Assembly: GCF_017948485.1 (NCBI RefSeq)
Contig: NZ_JAFFSX010000018.1
Span: forward strand, 1-64,000
Direction: 5' to 3'
Origin: Streptomyces sp. GESEQ-35
GTDB lineage: Bacteria > Actinomycetota > Actinomycetes > Streptomycetales > Streptomycetaceae
DNA: 64,000 nt
The notes under the pieces are model-generated. The model searched no databases and was not told where the DNA came from. It saw only the letters and a program-made list of their open reading frames with translations. This document shows positions 1-8,256 of the stretch, one piece after another; positions within the stretch are counted from its first letter, which is position 1, and the number at the start of each line of letters is the position of its first letter. The position numbers were made by a program, and so were the translations under genes.

Positions 1-104
1 CCTGGATCGAATCGAAGCGGAAGTGGCATGTCCGGCAAGGAACTTGACGGATCCTCACTTTGCCCAACTGACAGCTGACCGACAGAGTCCGTTCCTATGG
101 TGCC

Positions 105-869
105 GTGTCCATGACAGACACTTCGGAAGCCCCCCAGACCCAGATCAGGCGCCGCACCGTCCTGATCGCCACCGGCGCCACGGCCGCAAGCCTGGCTGTC
201 GCCGCCACGCCCGAAGCCCCCACAGCCCGGACGGCCCCCGTGGCCGCCGCGGCCGTCTGCACCCTCACGAAGGAGATGACGGAAGGCCCCTACTACCTCG
301 ACGGACAGCTCGTGCGCGCCGACCTCCGCGAGGACAAGACCGGCATCCCGCTGAAGCTCAGCCTCACCGTCGTCGACGACGACACCTGCGTCCCGCTGGG
401 CAACGCCCTGGTGGAGCTCTGGCACTGCGACGCCCTCGGCGAGTACTCCGGCTTCGTCGGCAACAACGGCCACGACGAACCGGACAACGGCAAGTTCCTG
501 CGCGGCGGCGTGCTCACCGGCTCGGACGGCGTCGCGGCGATCACGACCGTGTACCCCGGCTGGTACCGCGGACGCTGCGTCCACATCCACATCAAGGCCC
601 ACACCGACGTCACGCTCACCGCCGACGGCTCCTTCACCGGCGGCCAGGAACTCCACACCGGCCAGCTCTTCTTCGACGAGACGATCACGACGGGCGTCGC
701 CGCGCTCGCCACCTACGCCGCCAACACGGTCCCCCGCACCACCCTCGCCCAGGACTCCATCTACGACGACGGAGGCGCCGCATCCGGCCTCCTCGCCCTC
801 ACCGCCCTGGGCAGCTCCCCCTCCGCCGGCTACGCGGGGGCGCTGACCCTGGGAGTGGAGAGCAGCTGA
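105..869 (+). CDS. Tat-exported intradiol ring-cleavage dioxygenase
   Basis: Predicted non-heme Fe(III) dioxygenase of the catechol/protocatechuate family, which opens catechol-type rings between the two hydroxyls. The N-terminus has a twin-arginine signal (IRRRTVLIATGATAAS, about residues 15-30) followed by an Ala-rich stretch, so it probably acts outside the membrane. Family motifs are visible: TEGPYYLDG, WHCDALGEYSG and WYRGRCVHIHIK; the last two supply the Tyr and the His-x-His iron ligands. At 254 residues it fits the extracytoplasmic members of the family. The start may be GTG 105 or ATG 111; neither has a clear Shine-Dalgarno. It is monocistronic and converges on the DUF4360 gene across a strong hairpin. 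Substrate is not predictable, but lignin-derived phenols are plausible. Confidence 0.88.
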   Translation: MSMTDTSEAPQTQIRRRTVLIATGATAASLAVAATPEAPTARTAPVAAAAVCTLTKEMTEGPYYLDGQLVRADLREDKTGIPLKLSLTVVDDDTCVPLGNALVELWHCDALGEYSGFVGNNGHDEPDNGKFLRGGVLTGSDGVAAITTVYPGWYRGRCVHIHIKAHTDVTLTADGSFTGGQELHTGQLFFDETITTGVAALATYAANTVPRTTLAQDSIYDDGGAASGLLALTALGSSPSAGYAGALTLGVESS

Positions 870-886
870 CCCGGCCGACCGGCAGA

Positions 887-919
887 AGGCCGCGCCCGGC
901 TCCCCGCCGGGCGCGGCCT
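887..919. terminator. Strong bidirectional hairpin between convergent genes
   Basis: Perfect inverted repeat with 14-bp arms (887-900 and 906-919) around a 5-nt loop, almost entirely G+C. It lies between the stop codons of the dioxygenase and the convergent DUF4360 gene. There is no U-tract, which is common for actinomycete terminators. Confidence 0.8.
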
Positions 920-932
920 CACGCGTGCGGGG

Positions 933-1586
933 CTACTTGCCCGGGCACTCCTTCCACGCCATGTGGTACACCGTGCTGATGTCGCCGTCGGTGGAGTCCA
1001 TCGTCATGAAGCTGACCTTGTCGGCCGAGGTGCTCCCCGCCGCCACGCGCAGCTCGGTGTTGATGTTGAAGTTGCGCTGAACTCCGCAGGGTGCCCAGAC
1101 CAGTTGGGCCCAGTCGGTGCTGTCGGTGGCCTGCCAGTTGTCGTTGAGGGGGCCGCTGAAGGGGTGACTCCGGTACGCCGTCTGCGGTGAGCCCTGGAAG
1201 TAGTACGAGGCTCTCTGTGTTGCGCTCGCGCCGGACTGGAGGGCGGCGAAGCCGCGGTAGTCCGCGCTGGCGATGGCGTACGTGAAGCCCTGCGGGACAT
1301 GGACGATCAGGTTGAGCTGGCAGTTCTTGCGGAACGCGGTGGGGTCGGAGTTGCCGCCGGCCTGGGCGAGGTACTCGCTGTAGGTGACCGTGAAGGCCGT
1401 GTTGTCCTCGGAGACGGCCACTGCCGCGGTGCCCTGGGGACAGCCGGAGCCGTTCACCGTGGCGACGTCGATGACGATCTTGTCCGGGGGCGGGTCGACG
1501 ATGGAGGACGGGGCCGCGTGCGCGGGCAGTGTGGCCATGAGCAGAGCGGCCAGTGCGCCGCCGCTCAGCAGGAGTCCACGAGACAT
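933..1586 (-). CDS. Secreted DUF4360 family protein
   Basis: A 217-residue secreted protein. A Sec signal peptide is clear (MSRGLLLSGGALAALLMA, cleavage near AHAA), followed by a mature domain rich in aromatic residues and paired cysteines (GSGCPQG, RKNCQLN, WAPCGVQ, WKECPGK). This matches the DUF4360 family of secreted actinomycete and fungal proteins; the function is unknown. I chose ATG 1586 because it begins the signal peptide and has GGAGAG a few bases upstream; a longer frame reaches 1724 but would hide the signal. It is transcribed alone toward the dioxygenase terminator. Confidence 0.82.
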   Translation of the reverse strand: MSRGLLLSGGALAALLMATLPAHAAPSSIVDPPPDKIVIDVATVNGSGCPQGTAAVAVSEDNTAFTVTYSEYLAQAGGNSDPTAFRKNCQLNLIVHVPQGFTYAIASADYRGFAALQSGASATQRASYYFQGSPQTAYRSHPFSGPLNDNWQATDSTDWAQLVWAPCGVQRNFNINTELRVAAGSTSADKVSFMTMDSTDGDISTVYHMAWKECPGK

Positions 1587-1750
1587 GTCTCTCCTAAGGG
1601 TTGGGGGGTGGCTGTGCCTCCGGCCCTCGTTGACCTTTGAAGAAACTGTGAGGTTTTTGTGAAGGCGAGAGGCGTTCGCATCGTACGAGCCGTGCGCGCA
1701 GGCGTAAGGGTGAACTCCAGCCATTTACAACCCAGTTGAGCCAAGCCCGG

Positions 1751-2662
1751 TCAGGCGCTGACCGGCTGCCGCTCCGCGGCCGGCTCGGCCTCCGCCGCCT
1801 TCTCCCGACGGTAGGCGCGGATCGAGTAGGCCAGGGCGGCGGCCCACACCGCGTACAGGACGACGTACACGGCCGCGCTCAGCCCGCCCGACGCACCGAT
1901 CCAGTCGCTCTTCAGCAGCGTACGGACGTTGGTCACGATGATGACGCCGCCGACCGCCGAGCCCAGGACCCGCGGCGGGACCAGGCGCACCAGCCACGCG
2001 GCGATCGGCGCGGCGATCAGCCCGCCGATCAGGAAGGCCGCCACCCACAGGAAGTCGATGCCCTGCGAGCCGAGCGAGAACAGGAAGCCGAAGCTCGCGG
2101 CGACCGCGACCAGGAACTCGCTGGTGTCGATCGAGCCGATGACCTTACGGGGTTCCATCCGGCCGCTGGCCAGCAGTGCGGGCGTACCGACCGGGCCCCA
2201 GCCGCCCCCGCCGGTCGCGTCCAGGAACCCGGCGACCAGGCCGAGCGGCGTCAGGAAACGCCTCCGCAGCGGCTTGCCCAGCCGGCCCTTGGGCAGTCCG
2301 CGGAAGGTGAAGCGGGACATGACGTACAGGCCGAGACCCAGCAGGATCAGGGACATCACCGGCTCGGCGAGCTCGGTCGACAGCTTGGAGAGCACGGTCG
2401 CGCCCAGGAAGGCGCCCACCGCCCCCGGCACGCCAATCCTCGCCACGACCTTCCAGTCCACGTTCCCGAACCGCCAGTGCGAGGCGCCCGACATCAGCGT
2501 CGTACCGATCTCGGCGAGGTGGACGGTGGCCGAGGCCGCCGCCGGGTTGGTGCCCATGGCGAGCAGCAGGGTGGTGGAGGTCACGCCGTAGGCCATGCCG
2601 AGGCTGCCGTCCACGAGCTGGGCGCCAAGGCCCGCGAGGGCGAGCAGTATCAGCGTGCGCAT
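1751..2662 (-). CDS. TauE/SafE-family (TSUP) membrane permease
   Basis: A 303-residue polytopic membrane protein with about eight hydrophobic segments in two halves and the family motif GGGGWGPVGTP near residues 171-181. The TSUP family exports or imports sulfur-containing anions (sulfite, thiosulfate, sulfoacetate) and related organic acids. It lies downstream of an Rrf2 regulator on the same strand, with a 108-bp gap holding a perfect palindrome (2687-2709). This makes regulated sulfur-anion transport the most likely role. The C-terminal 20 residues are charged and probably cytosolic. The exact substrate cannot be read from sequence. Confidence 0.85.
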   Translation of the reverse strand: MRTLILLALAGLGAQLVDGSLGMAYGVTSTTLLLAMGTNPAAASATVHLAEIGTTLMSGASHWRFGNVDWKVVARIGVPGAVGAFLGATVLSKLSTELAEPVMSLILLGLGLYVMSRFTFRGLPKGRLGKPLRRRFLTPLGLVAGFLDATGGGGWGPVGTPALLASGRMEPRKVIGSIDTSEFLVAVAASFGFLFSLGSQGIDFLWVAAFLIGGLIAAPIAAWLVRLVPPRVLGSAVGGVIIVTNVRTLLKSDWIGASGGLSAAVYVVLYAVWAAALAYSIRAYRREKAAEAEPAAERQPVSA

Positions 2663-2686
2663 GCGGTCGGTCCCGTCTTCCCGAGG

Positions 2687-2709
2687 ATTCCTACCGGGTG
2701 AGTAGGAAT
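2687..2709. promoter_or_regulatory. Palindrome, probable Rrf2-type operator
   Basis: ATTCCTAC-N7-GTAGGAAT, a perfect 8-bp inverted repeat centred 36 bp upstream of the TauE/SafE start codon. The neighbouring gene encodes an Rrf2 repressor, and the site overlaps the region where its promoter should lie. Confidence 0.6.
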
Positions 2710-2770
2710 GAACAACGGGACGGGACCTTAGACCCTCAATCTGAGAACAGGCTGAGCACTCTGTGAGGCT

Positions 2771-3229
2771 TTACGGGTTCTCCCAGGCCGCGGGTTCGGC
2801 GGCCAGTTCCTTCACCGAGGTGGGCAGGGCGTTCCCCGCGAGGTCCGCGATGGTGACGCCCTCCAGGATCCGGCGGACATTGGCGCGCACCGCGATCCAC
2901 AGCGGCAGCAGCGGCTCGGCCGACCCGGCGTAGGACAGGCCGGTCGGACGGACCCCTCGTACGGACACGATGGGTCCGTCGACGGCCCGGATCACGTCGG
3001 CGACCGTGATCGCCGCAGCTTCCCGGGCCAGCCGGTAGCCGCCGTTGCCGCCGCGCCGGCTGTCCACCAGCCCGGCGCGGCGGAGGTCGCCGAGAATGCC
3101 CTCCAGGAACTTGTGCGGGATGTCCTGGACGGTGGCGATGGTCTCCGCCTTCACCGGGCCGTCGTCGTGGCGTACGGCGAGCTCCAGTACAGCCCGTACC
3201 GCGTAGTCCGCCCGTGCCGAGATCCTCAT
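2771..3229 (-). CDS. Rrf2 family transcriptional regulator
   Basis: A 152-residue regulator with the Rrf2 N-terminus (MRISARADYAVRAVLELA), a winged helix (IPHKFLEGILGDLRRAGLV), the wing SRRGGNGGYRLA, and the helix ITVADVIRAVDG. It contains no cysteine at all, so it cannot bind an Fe-S cluster as IscR, NsrR or RsrR do. It is closer in design to CymR, which senses sulfur status through a protein partner. The downstream permease and the intervening palindrome support a role in sulfur-anion homeostasis. The start is the ATG at 3229. It begins 28 bp after the arabinofuranosidase stop on the same strand, so read-through from the sugar operon is possible. Confidence 0.88.
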   Translation of the reverse strand: MRISARADYAVRAVLELAVRHDDGPVKAETIATVQDIPHKFLEGILGDLRRAGLVDSRRGGNGGYRLAREAAAITVADVIRAVDGPIVSVRGVRPTGLSYAGSAEPLLPLWIAVRANVRRILEGVTIADLAGNALPTSVKELAAEPAAWENP

Positions 3230-3257
3230 ACGCCCATTGTCACCGGTCGCGCCGGGC

Positions 3258-4775
3258 TCAGCGCAGCCGGATCACGTTCCAGGACAGCGGTTCCAGTACG
3301 GCGGTGAGGGTGGAGCCGTCCCGGAGCGCGGTGCCCTCGACCGGGTGCGGGGCGACCCGCTCGGGGTCGTCGAGCGTGTTGCGGGCGTCCGGGTCGGCGT
3401 CCGCGAGCGCGCTGTGCTCGACGACCGACGTCAAGTCCAGCCCGTTCAGGGCGACTTCGAGCGGCAGCGCTTCGGTGCGGCTGCGGTTCACGGCGAAGAC
3501 GGTGACCGTGCCGTCCTCGGCGCGTACGGCGGTGGCGTGCAGCAGATCGGCCTCGCCGTACTTGACCGTCTCGTACGTCGGTGAGTCCACCCGTACGTCC
3601 AGGACCTTCCCGCGGCCGTACTGCGACGCCTGCGCGAACGGGAAGAACGTCGTCTGCCGCCACGCCGGGCCGCCCGGCTCCGTCATGATCGGCGCGATCA
3701 CGTTGACGAGCTGGGCGAGACAGGCGACGGTGACGCGGTCGGCGTGGCGGAGCAGGGCGATGAGGAGGGAGCCGAAGACCACGGCATCGGTGACGCTGTA
3801 GTTGTCCTCCAGAAGCCGGGGGGCCTCCGGCCAGTCGTCCTGCTCGAAGGTCTTCGCGTGCGCCTCCCACTCGGGCAGGTACCAGACGTTCCACTCGTCG
3901 AAGGACAGGTTGATCCGCTTCTCCGTCTTGAGCTGCGCCCCCACGTGATCGGCGGTCGCGACGACGTTGTCGATGAAGGACTCCATGTCGACGGCGGAGG
4001 CGAGGAAGGAGTCGATGTCGCCGTTCTCGGGCCAGTAGTAGGCGTGCAGCGAGATGTGGTCGACGAGGTCGTACGTCTCCTTGAGGACGGTCGCCTCCCA
4101 CTCCGCGAAAGTCGGCATGGACTGGCTGGAGGAACCGCAGGCGACGAGTTCGACACCGGGGTCCATCTGGCGCATGGCACGGGCCGTTTCGGCGGCGATA
4201 CGGCCGTACTCCTCGGCTGTCTTGTGGCCGGTCTGCCAGGGGCCGTCCATCTCGTTGCCGAGGCACCAGAGCTTGATGCCGAAGGGGTCCTTGTCGCCGT
4301 GGGAGGCGCGGAGGTCGGAGAGGGCGGTGCCGGACGTGTGGTTGGCGTATTCCTGGAGTTCGAGGGCCTCCGTGACTCCACGTGTGCCGAGGTTGATGGC
4401 CATCATGGGTTCGGCCTGGGGGCCGATCTTGCGGAGGAAGGCGATGTACTCGGAGAGACCGAAACGGTTTGACTCCGTTGAGTGCCAGGCGAGGTCGAGG
4501 CGGCGGGGACGGTCCCCTGCGGGGCCTACCGAGTCTTCCCACTTGTAGCCCGAGACGAAGTTGCCTCCGGGGTAGCGGATGGCTGTCACGCCGAGTTCCC
4601 TGACCAGGTTCAGGACGTCTTGGCGGAGGCCCGCCTCGTCTGCGGTGGGGTGGTCCGGTTCGAAGATGCCGGTGTACACGCAGCGGCCGAGGTGTTCGAC
4701 GAAGCTGCCGAAGAGCCGGGGGTTGACCTGGCCGACCGTGAAGGCGGGGTCGAGGGTGAAGCGGGCTGTGTGCAT
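3258..4775 (-). CDS. GH51 alpha-L-arabinofuranosidase
   Basis: A 505-residue intracellular glycoside hydrolase that releases terminal L-arabinofuranose from arabinan, arabinoxylan or their oligosaccharides. The catalytic residues are clear: acid/base Glu175 in CLGNEMDG and nucleophile Glu294 in FDEWNVWY. These numbers are the same as in the characterised Geobacillus GH51 enzyme, and the length matches too. No signal peptide is present, consistent with cleavage after import. I placed the start at ATG 4775, with AAAGGCG upstream. A longer frame to 4955 would translate an intergenic repeat and is rejected. It is the last gene of the ABC-transporter operon but is separated from it by 139 bp containing a 58-bp hairpin. 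Confidence 0.92.
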   Translation of the reverse strand: MHTARFTLDPAFTVGQVNPRLFGSFVEHLGRCVYTGIFEPDHPTADEAGLRQDVLNLVRELGVTAIRYPGGNFVSGYKWEDSVGPAGDRPRRLDLAWHSTESNRFGLSEYIAFLRKIGPQAEPMMAINLGTRGVTEALELQEYANHTSGTALSDLRASHGDKDPFGIKLWCLGNEMDGPWQTGHKTAEEYGRIAAETARAMRQMDPGVELVACGSSSQSMPTFAEWEATVLKETYDLVDHISLHAYYWPENGDIDSFLASAVDMESFIDNVVATADHVGAQLKTEKRINLSFDEWNVWYLPEWEAHAKTFEQDDWPEAPRLLEDNYSVTDAVVFGSLLIALLRHADRVTVACLAQLVNVIAPIMTEPGGPAWRQTTFFPFAQASQYGRGKVLDVRVDSPTYETVKYGEADLLHATAVRAEDGTVTVFAVNRSRTEALPLEVALNGLDLTSVVEHSALADADPDARNTLDDPERVAPHPVEGTALRDGSTLTAVLEPLSWNVIRLR

Positions 4776-4831
4776 GTTCGCCTTTCGAAGGGGGTGCTTC
4801 ATGTTTCGTGGGCGGCTTCGGGGTCGTTCGT

Positions 4832-4889
4832 GGCTGGTCGCGCAGTTCCCCGCGCCCCTAAAGGGGCGCGGGGAACTGCGCGACCAGCC
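4832..4889. repeat. Dispersed hairpin repeat, copy 1 (perfect 28-bp arms)
   Basis: Perfect inverted repeat, arms 4832-4859 and 4862-4889 with a 2-nt loop. It contains the core GCGCAGTTCCCCGCGCCCCT and its complement. It sits between permease and arabinofuranosidase of one operon, where it could attenuate or process the transcript. Seven further full or partial copies occur in this window. Confidence 0.9.
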
Positions 4890-4914
4890 CCCACCGGCCC
4901 GCAGACGAAAATCG

Positions 4915-5748
4915 TCACTGGCCTGCCAGACCCGTGTGGGCCACTCCCGCGACAATCTGCCGCTGGAAGAACACGAACACGACGATCAGCGGAATCCCCG
5001 CCATCAGGCCGCCGGCCATGAGCTGGGCCCACTGGATGCCGTAGGAGTTCATGACGGTCGCGATGCCGTTGGGCATGGTCATCAGGTCGGGGTTGTTGGT
5101 GACCATGTACGGCCAGAGGAAATTGTTCCAGGACGCGATGAAGGTGAAGATGCCCACCGCTGCCAGGGAGGGGCGGGCCAGCGGGACGACGATGGTGAAG
5201 AAGACCCGCCAGCGGCCCGCGCCGTCGATGAACGCCGCTTCCTCCAGTTCCCGCGGGATGCCCTGGAAGAACTTGTAGAGGATGTAGACCATCGCGGCGG
5301 GCGCGCACTGCGGCAGGATCATGCCCCAGTACGTGTCCACCATCCCCATCTGCTGGACCGTGGTGAACAAGGGGACCCCGAGGACCGCCGGGGAGATCAT
5401 CAAGCCCGCCATGACCACGCCCATGAGGACGCCCTTGCCGCGGAACTCGGTGCGGGCGAAGCCGTATCCGGCGAGAGCGCTCACCAGCAGGACGACGGAT
5501 GTCACGCACACCGACACGACCAGGGAGTTCACGAACCAGTTCGTGATGTTTCCGGTCTCGAACAGGGCGTTCCACGCCTGGCCCGTCCAGTCCTTCGGCA
5601 GCCAGTGCGGGGGCACCTCGACGGCCTCGGTCTCCGACTTGAGCGAGGTGAACAGGCCCCAGGCGAAGGGGGCGAGGAAGACCGCGGAGACGGCCGCGCC
5701 GAGGAGGGTGAGGATGATCTGGCTGGGGGTCCATGCCTTGGTCGTCAT
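4915..5748 (-). CDS. Carbohydrate ABC transporter permease (MalG type)
   Basis: A 277-residue inner-membrane subunit of a CUT1-type sugar importer. It has six hydrophobic segments and the cytoplasmic coupling motif EAAFIDGAGRWRVFFTIVVP (about residues 175-194) that docks on the ATPase. The ATG start at 5748 overlaps the stop of the upstream permease (ATGA), so the two are translationally coupled. No ATPase gene is present here; Streptomyces sugar importers usually share the global ATPase MsiK. With the binding protein and GH51 enzyme this probably imports arabinose-containing oligosaccharides. Confidence 0.92.
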   Translation of the reverse strand: MTTKAWTPSQIILTLLGAAVSAVFLAPFAWGLFTSLKSETEAVEVPPHWLPKDWTGQAWNALFETGNITNWFVNSLVVSVCVTSVVLLVSALAGYGFARTEFRGKGVLMGVVMAGLMISPAVLGVPLFTTVQQMGMVDTYWGMILPQCAPAAMVYILYKFFQGIPRELEEAAFIDGAGRWRVFFTIVVPLARPSLAAVGIFTFIASWNNFLWPYMVTNNPDLMTMPNGIATVMNSYGIQWAQLMAGGLMAGIPLIVVFVFFQRQIVAGVAHTGLAGQ

Positions 5749-6683
5749 CGGGCGGCGCCCTCCTCACGGTTGCGCAGCAGCCACATCCGGGCGAGGGCGA
5801 CGGCCGCGATGATCACGAAGAAGATGATGGAGATGGCGGAGGCGTAGCCCACGCGGTAGCTGGTGAAGCCCTCTTCGAGCGTGTACTGCACGAAGGTGCG
5901 GGTCGATTCCTCCGGTCCTGGGCTGAAGTCCATCATCACCACCGCCTGGTCGAAGACCTGGAGCGAGGCCAGGATCTGAAGGGCGATGACGAGGCCGGTG
6001 ATGTTGCGCAGCAGCGGGAGGGTGATGCGGACCATGCGGTGCCAGGCGTTCGCGCCGTCCAGCTTGGCGGCCTCGTAGAGCTGCTCGGGGATGCCCTGAA
6101 GTGCGGCGAGATAGAGCAGGAAGCTGAAGCCGACCGTCCACCACAGGGTGGTGATGACGATGGCGAGCATCGCGTACGACTTGTCGGTCAGCCACGGCGT
6201 CTCGATGCCGAAGACGTGGTTGATCATGCCCGTGCCGGGGTTGAACAGCCACTGCCACAGGTCGCCCGCGACGGTGGAGGGGAGGAGGAACGGGGCGAAG
6301 AAGCACAGCCGCCACAGCCATTTGCCGCGCTCTAAGTGGTGGGCGAGCATCGCGAGGAGGAAGGCGAGGACCGTGATGCAGGGCACGACCAGCAGCGTGA
6401 AGTAGGCGCTGTGGCCGAGGGCGTCCCACATCAGCGGGTCCTGGAGGGCCTCGCGGTAGTTGTCGAGGCCGATGAAACTCGTGGTGTCGCCGGAGATGTT
6501 GGCGTCCGTGAAGCTGAGGTAGACGCCGCGGAGGAGAGGCCAGATCACGAAGAGCGAGAAGAGGGTGAGGAAGGGGGCCACGAACCAGCCGCCGTGCTGG
6601 AAGCCCTGCTTGCGGCGGACGGTGGCGCCGATCGCGGCTGTCCTTGCGCGGGCCGGCGCGAAGACGGTCTCAGCAGTTGTCAT
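5745..6683 (-). CDS. Carbohydrate ABC transporter permease (MalF type)
   Basis: A 312-residue polytopic permease, partner of the preceding subunit. The coupling loop is EAAKLDGANAWHRMVRITLP. The N-terminal 30 residues are basic and cytosolic, followed by a first membrane span (FLTLFSLFVIWPLLRGVYLS). The start ATG 6683 overlaps the stop of the binding-protein gene by ATGA, and its own stop overlaps the next permease in the same way, giving a three-gene coupled unit. The frame continues upstream through the binding-protein gene, but that extension is only an out-of-frame shadow. Confidence 0.92.
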   Translation of the reverse strand: MTTAETVFAPARARTAAIGATVRRKQGFQHGGWFVAPFLTLFSLFVIWPLLRGVYLSFTDANISGDTTSFIGLDNYREALQDPLMWDALGHSAYFTLLVVPCITVLAFLLAMLAHHLERGKWLWRLCFFAPFLLPSTVAGDLWQWLFNPGTGMINHVFGIETPWLTDKSYAMLAIVITTLWWTVGFSFLLYLAALQGIPEQLYEAAKLDGANAWHRMVRITLPLLRNITGLVIALQILASLQVFDQAVVMMDFSPGPEESTRTFVQYTLEEGFTSYRVGYASAISIIFFVIIAAVALARMWLLRNREEGAAR

Positions 6684-8047
6684 ACGGCCGTACCTCCCTG
6701 TGCGGCGGTCTTGCCGTCCATGGGGTTCTTCATGGCGAGCAGTTCGGTGAGCGCGCCCTTCATCCGGTCGGCGACGGCCTCCGGCCTGGCGGAGCCCAGC
6801 GTCGAGGAGACGACGATCGGGCCCACGCGCTGGGCGAGGATGCCGGTGGAGCCCGCGAACCACACCTTCGGCTCGGTGGCCTGGTGGTCCATGGCCGACA
6901 CATACTCGTTCTGCGGGCTCAGCTTCTTGTACGCGGCCGTCGACAGGGTCGGCGTGTAGGCGGGGATGTGGCCGCCGGCCGCCCACTGCTGGGCGTGCGT
7001 GACGACGTAGGCGGCGAGTCGGTGCGCGGCCTCGTTGGTGGTGCCGCCCCGGTCGGACTGGTGCGGCAGGACGAAGCCGTGCGACTCGGCGTGGGTGGCC
7101 TGCCTGCCGAAGACGGGCGGCAGTGGGGTGGCGCCGTAGTCGAGCCCCGCGCCGGAGTAGACCGGCACCGACCAGTTGCCCTCCCAGGCGAAGGGCGCGC
7201 CGTTGATGAACTGTTCGGCGCCGACGGAGCCCATCCCCGGGTCGGCGTACCCGTCGGTGATGTGGCGGCGCAGGAACTCCAGGACCTGGACGGCCTTGTC
7301 GGTGTCGAAAGTGACCTCGGAATGGGCGGCGTCGAACCAGGTGCCGCCGAGCTGGGTGTAGAAGGCGACGAAGAACCACCACTGGAAGTTCTGGTCGTTG
7401 ACCCACAGCCCGATGGTCTGCAACCCCTTCTTGGTGGCCTTCTTGGCCTCCTTGAGTACGTCGAACCACTCGTCGGCCGACGTCACGGGCACGATCCGGC
7501 CGTCGTCGCCGAGCAGACCCGCCTTCTTCAGGACATCCTTGCGGTAGAAGCAGAGCTGGACGTGGATGTCGAGCGGGAGGGCGTAGAGCCTGCCGTCGAT
7601 GACGGCGCGCTTCCAGAGGTCGGGGTTGAAGTCCGCTTCCCGTACGCCGTACTTGGCGAGCAGGCCGACGTCCCAGGGGTCCAGGAGCCGGCCGGGCGAG
7701 AAGCCGGTGACCCGGCCGAGGTGCATGACGCCGAGGTCGGGTGCGCGGTTGCCGGCGGCCGCCATGGCGAGCTTGGTGTAGAAGGGGTTGCCCCACTGGA
7801 GGGTCGAGTCCTTCACGTCGATGCCGGGGTTGGCCTCACGGAAGGCGTCCAGCATCGCGATCATGTTGGCGCCGTCGCCGCCGCTGAAGAGGTTCCAGTA
7901 GCGCACCCGGGTGTCCGCGCCGGAGGCGAGCGCGTCGGCCCCGGTCCCCAGTGCCGCGAAGCCGAAGCTGCCCGCGACCGCCAGTCCGCCCGCTGCGGCC
8001 AGAAGTTGCCTGCGATTCAGGCCAGGTTGTCCCATTCCCTGCCCCAT
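6680..8047 (-). CDS. Tat-exported sugar-binding protein of ABC importer
   Basis: An extracellular solute-binding protein (family 1 type), about 455 residues, that delivers sugar to the two downstream permeases. The N-terminus carries a twin-arginine signal (LNRRQLLAAAGGLAVAGSFG); no lipobox cysteine is obvious. Internal motifs such as RVRYWNLFSGGDG and PFAWEGNW fit the family. Start choice is uncertain: ATG 8077, 8047 and 8035 are all in frame and precede the signal. ATG 8077 would put the palindromic operator at 8060-8073 inside the coding region, so a downstream start is favoured. It leads the operon and is divergent from the metalloprotease gene. Confidence 0.88.
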   Translation of the reverse strand: MGQGMGQPGLNRRQLLAAAGGLAVAGSFGFAALGTGADALASGADTRVRYWNLFSGGDGANMIAMLDAFREANPGIDVKDSTLQWGNPFYTKLAMAAAGNRAPDLGVMHLGRVTGFSPGRLLDPWDVGLLAKYGVREADFNPDLWKRAVIDGRLYALPLDIHVQLCFYRKDVLKKAGLLGDDGRIVPVTSADEWFDVLKEAKKATKKGLQTIGLWVNDQNFQWWFFVAFYTQLGGTWFDAAHSEVTFDTDKAVQVLEFLRRHITDGYADPGMGSVGAEQFINGAPFAWEGNWSVPVYSGAGLDYGATPLPPVFGRQATHAESHGFVLPHQSDRGGTTNEAAHRLAAYVVTHAQQWAAGGHIPAYTPTLSTAAYKKLSPQNEYVSAMDHQATEPKVWFAGSTGILAQRVGPIVVSSTLGSARPEAVADRMKGALTELLAMKNPMDGKTAAQGGTAV

Positions 8048-8059
8048 CTGCTCGGTGTG

Positions 8060-8073
8060 TTCGAGATATCGAA
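8060..8073. promoter_or_regulatory. Candidate operator TTCGA-N4-TCGAA (site 1)
   Basis: TTCGAGATATCGAA, a perfect 5-bp inverted repeat with 4-bp spacer at the head of the sugar ABC operon. A similar site lies in front of the IclR gene at 13199-13212. Confidence 0.5.
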
Positions 8074-8078
8074 ACATG

Positions 8079-8092
8079 CTCGTAACTTCGAA
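8079..8092. promoter_or_regulatory. Candidate operator, imperfect second site
   Basis: CTCGTAACTTCGAA has the same 5-4-5 architecture as site 1, with the right half intact and the left half degenerate. It is centred 19 bp from site 1, suggesting tandem binding on nearly the same helix face. Confidence 0.35.
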
Positions 8093-8256
8093 CGGGACCG
8101 TAAAGTTGATGCTCTTCGACGTCAATGGGTCGTGCACGAATTTCGGGCATCGGCGGTCGTTCTCGATTGAACGACGGTGACCGGATCGCATGACGTGCAC
8201 AGTTCCGGGCGCGTAATCTCGGACGAGCCGCCGAACGGCGGGACGAAGGGGGTGCG

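Noticed and set aside
4776-4955. N-terminal extension of the GH51 enzyme in the same frame
   Set aside because: It would translate the dispersed hairpin repeat (SRSSPRP string), and the 505-residue form matches the family in length and catalytic numbering.
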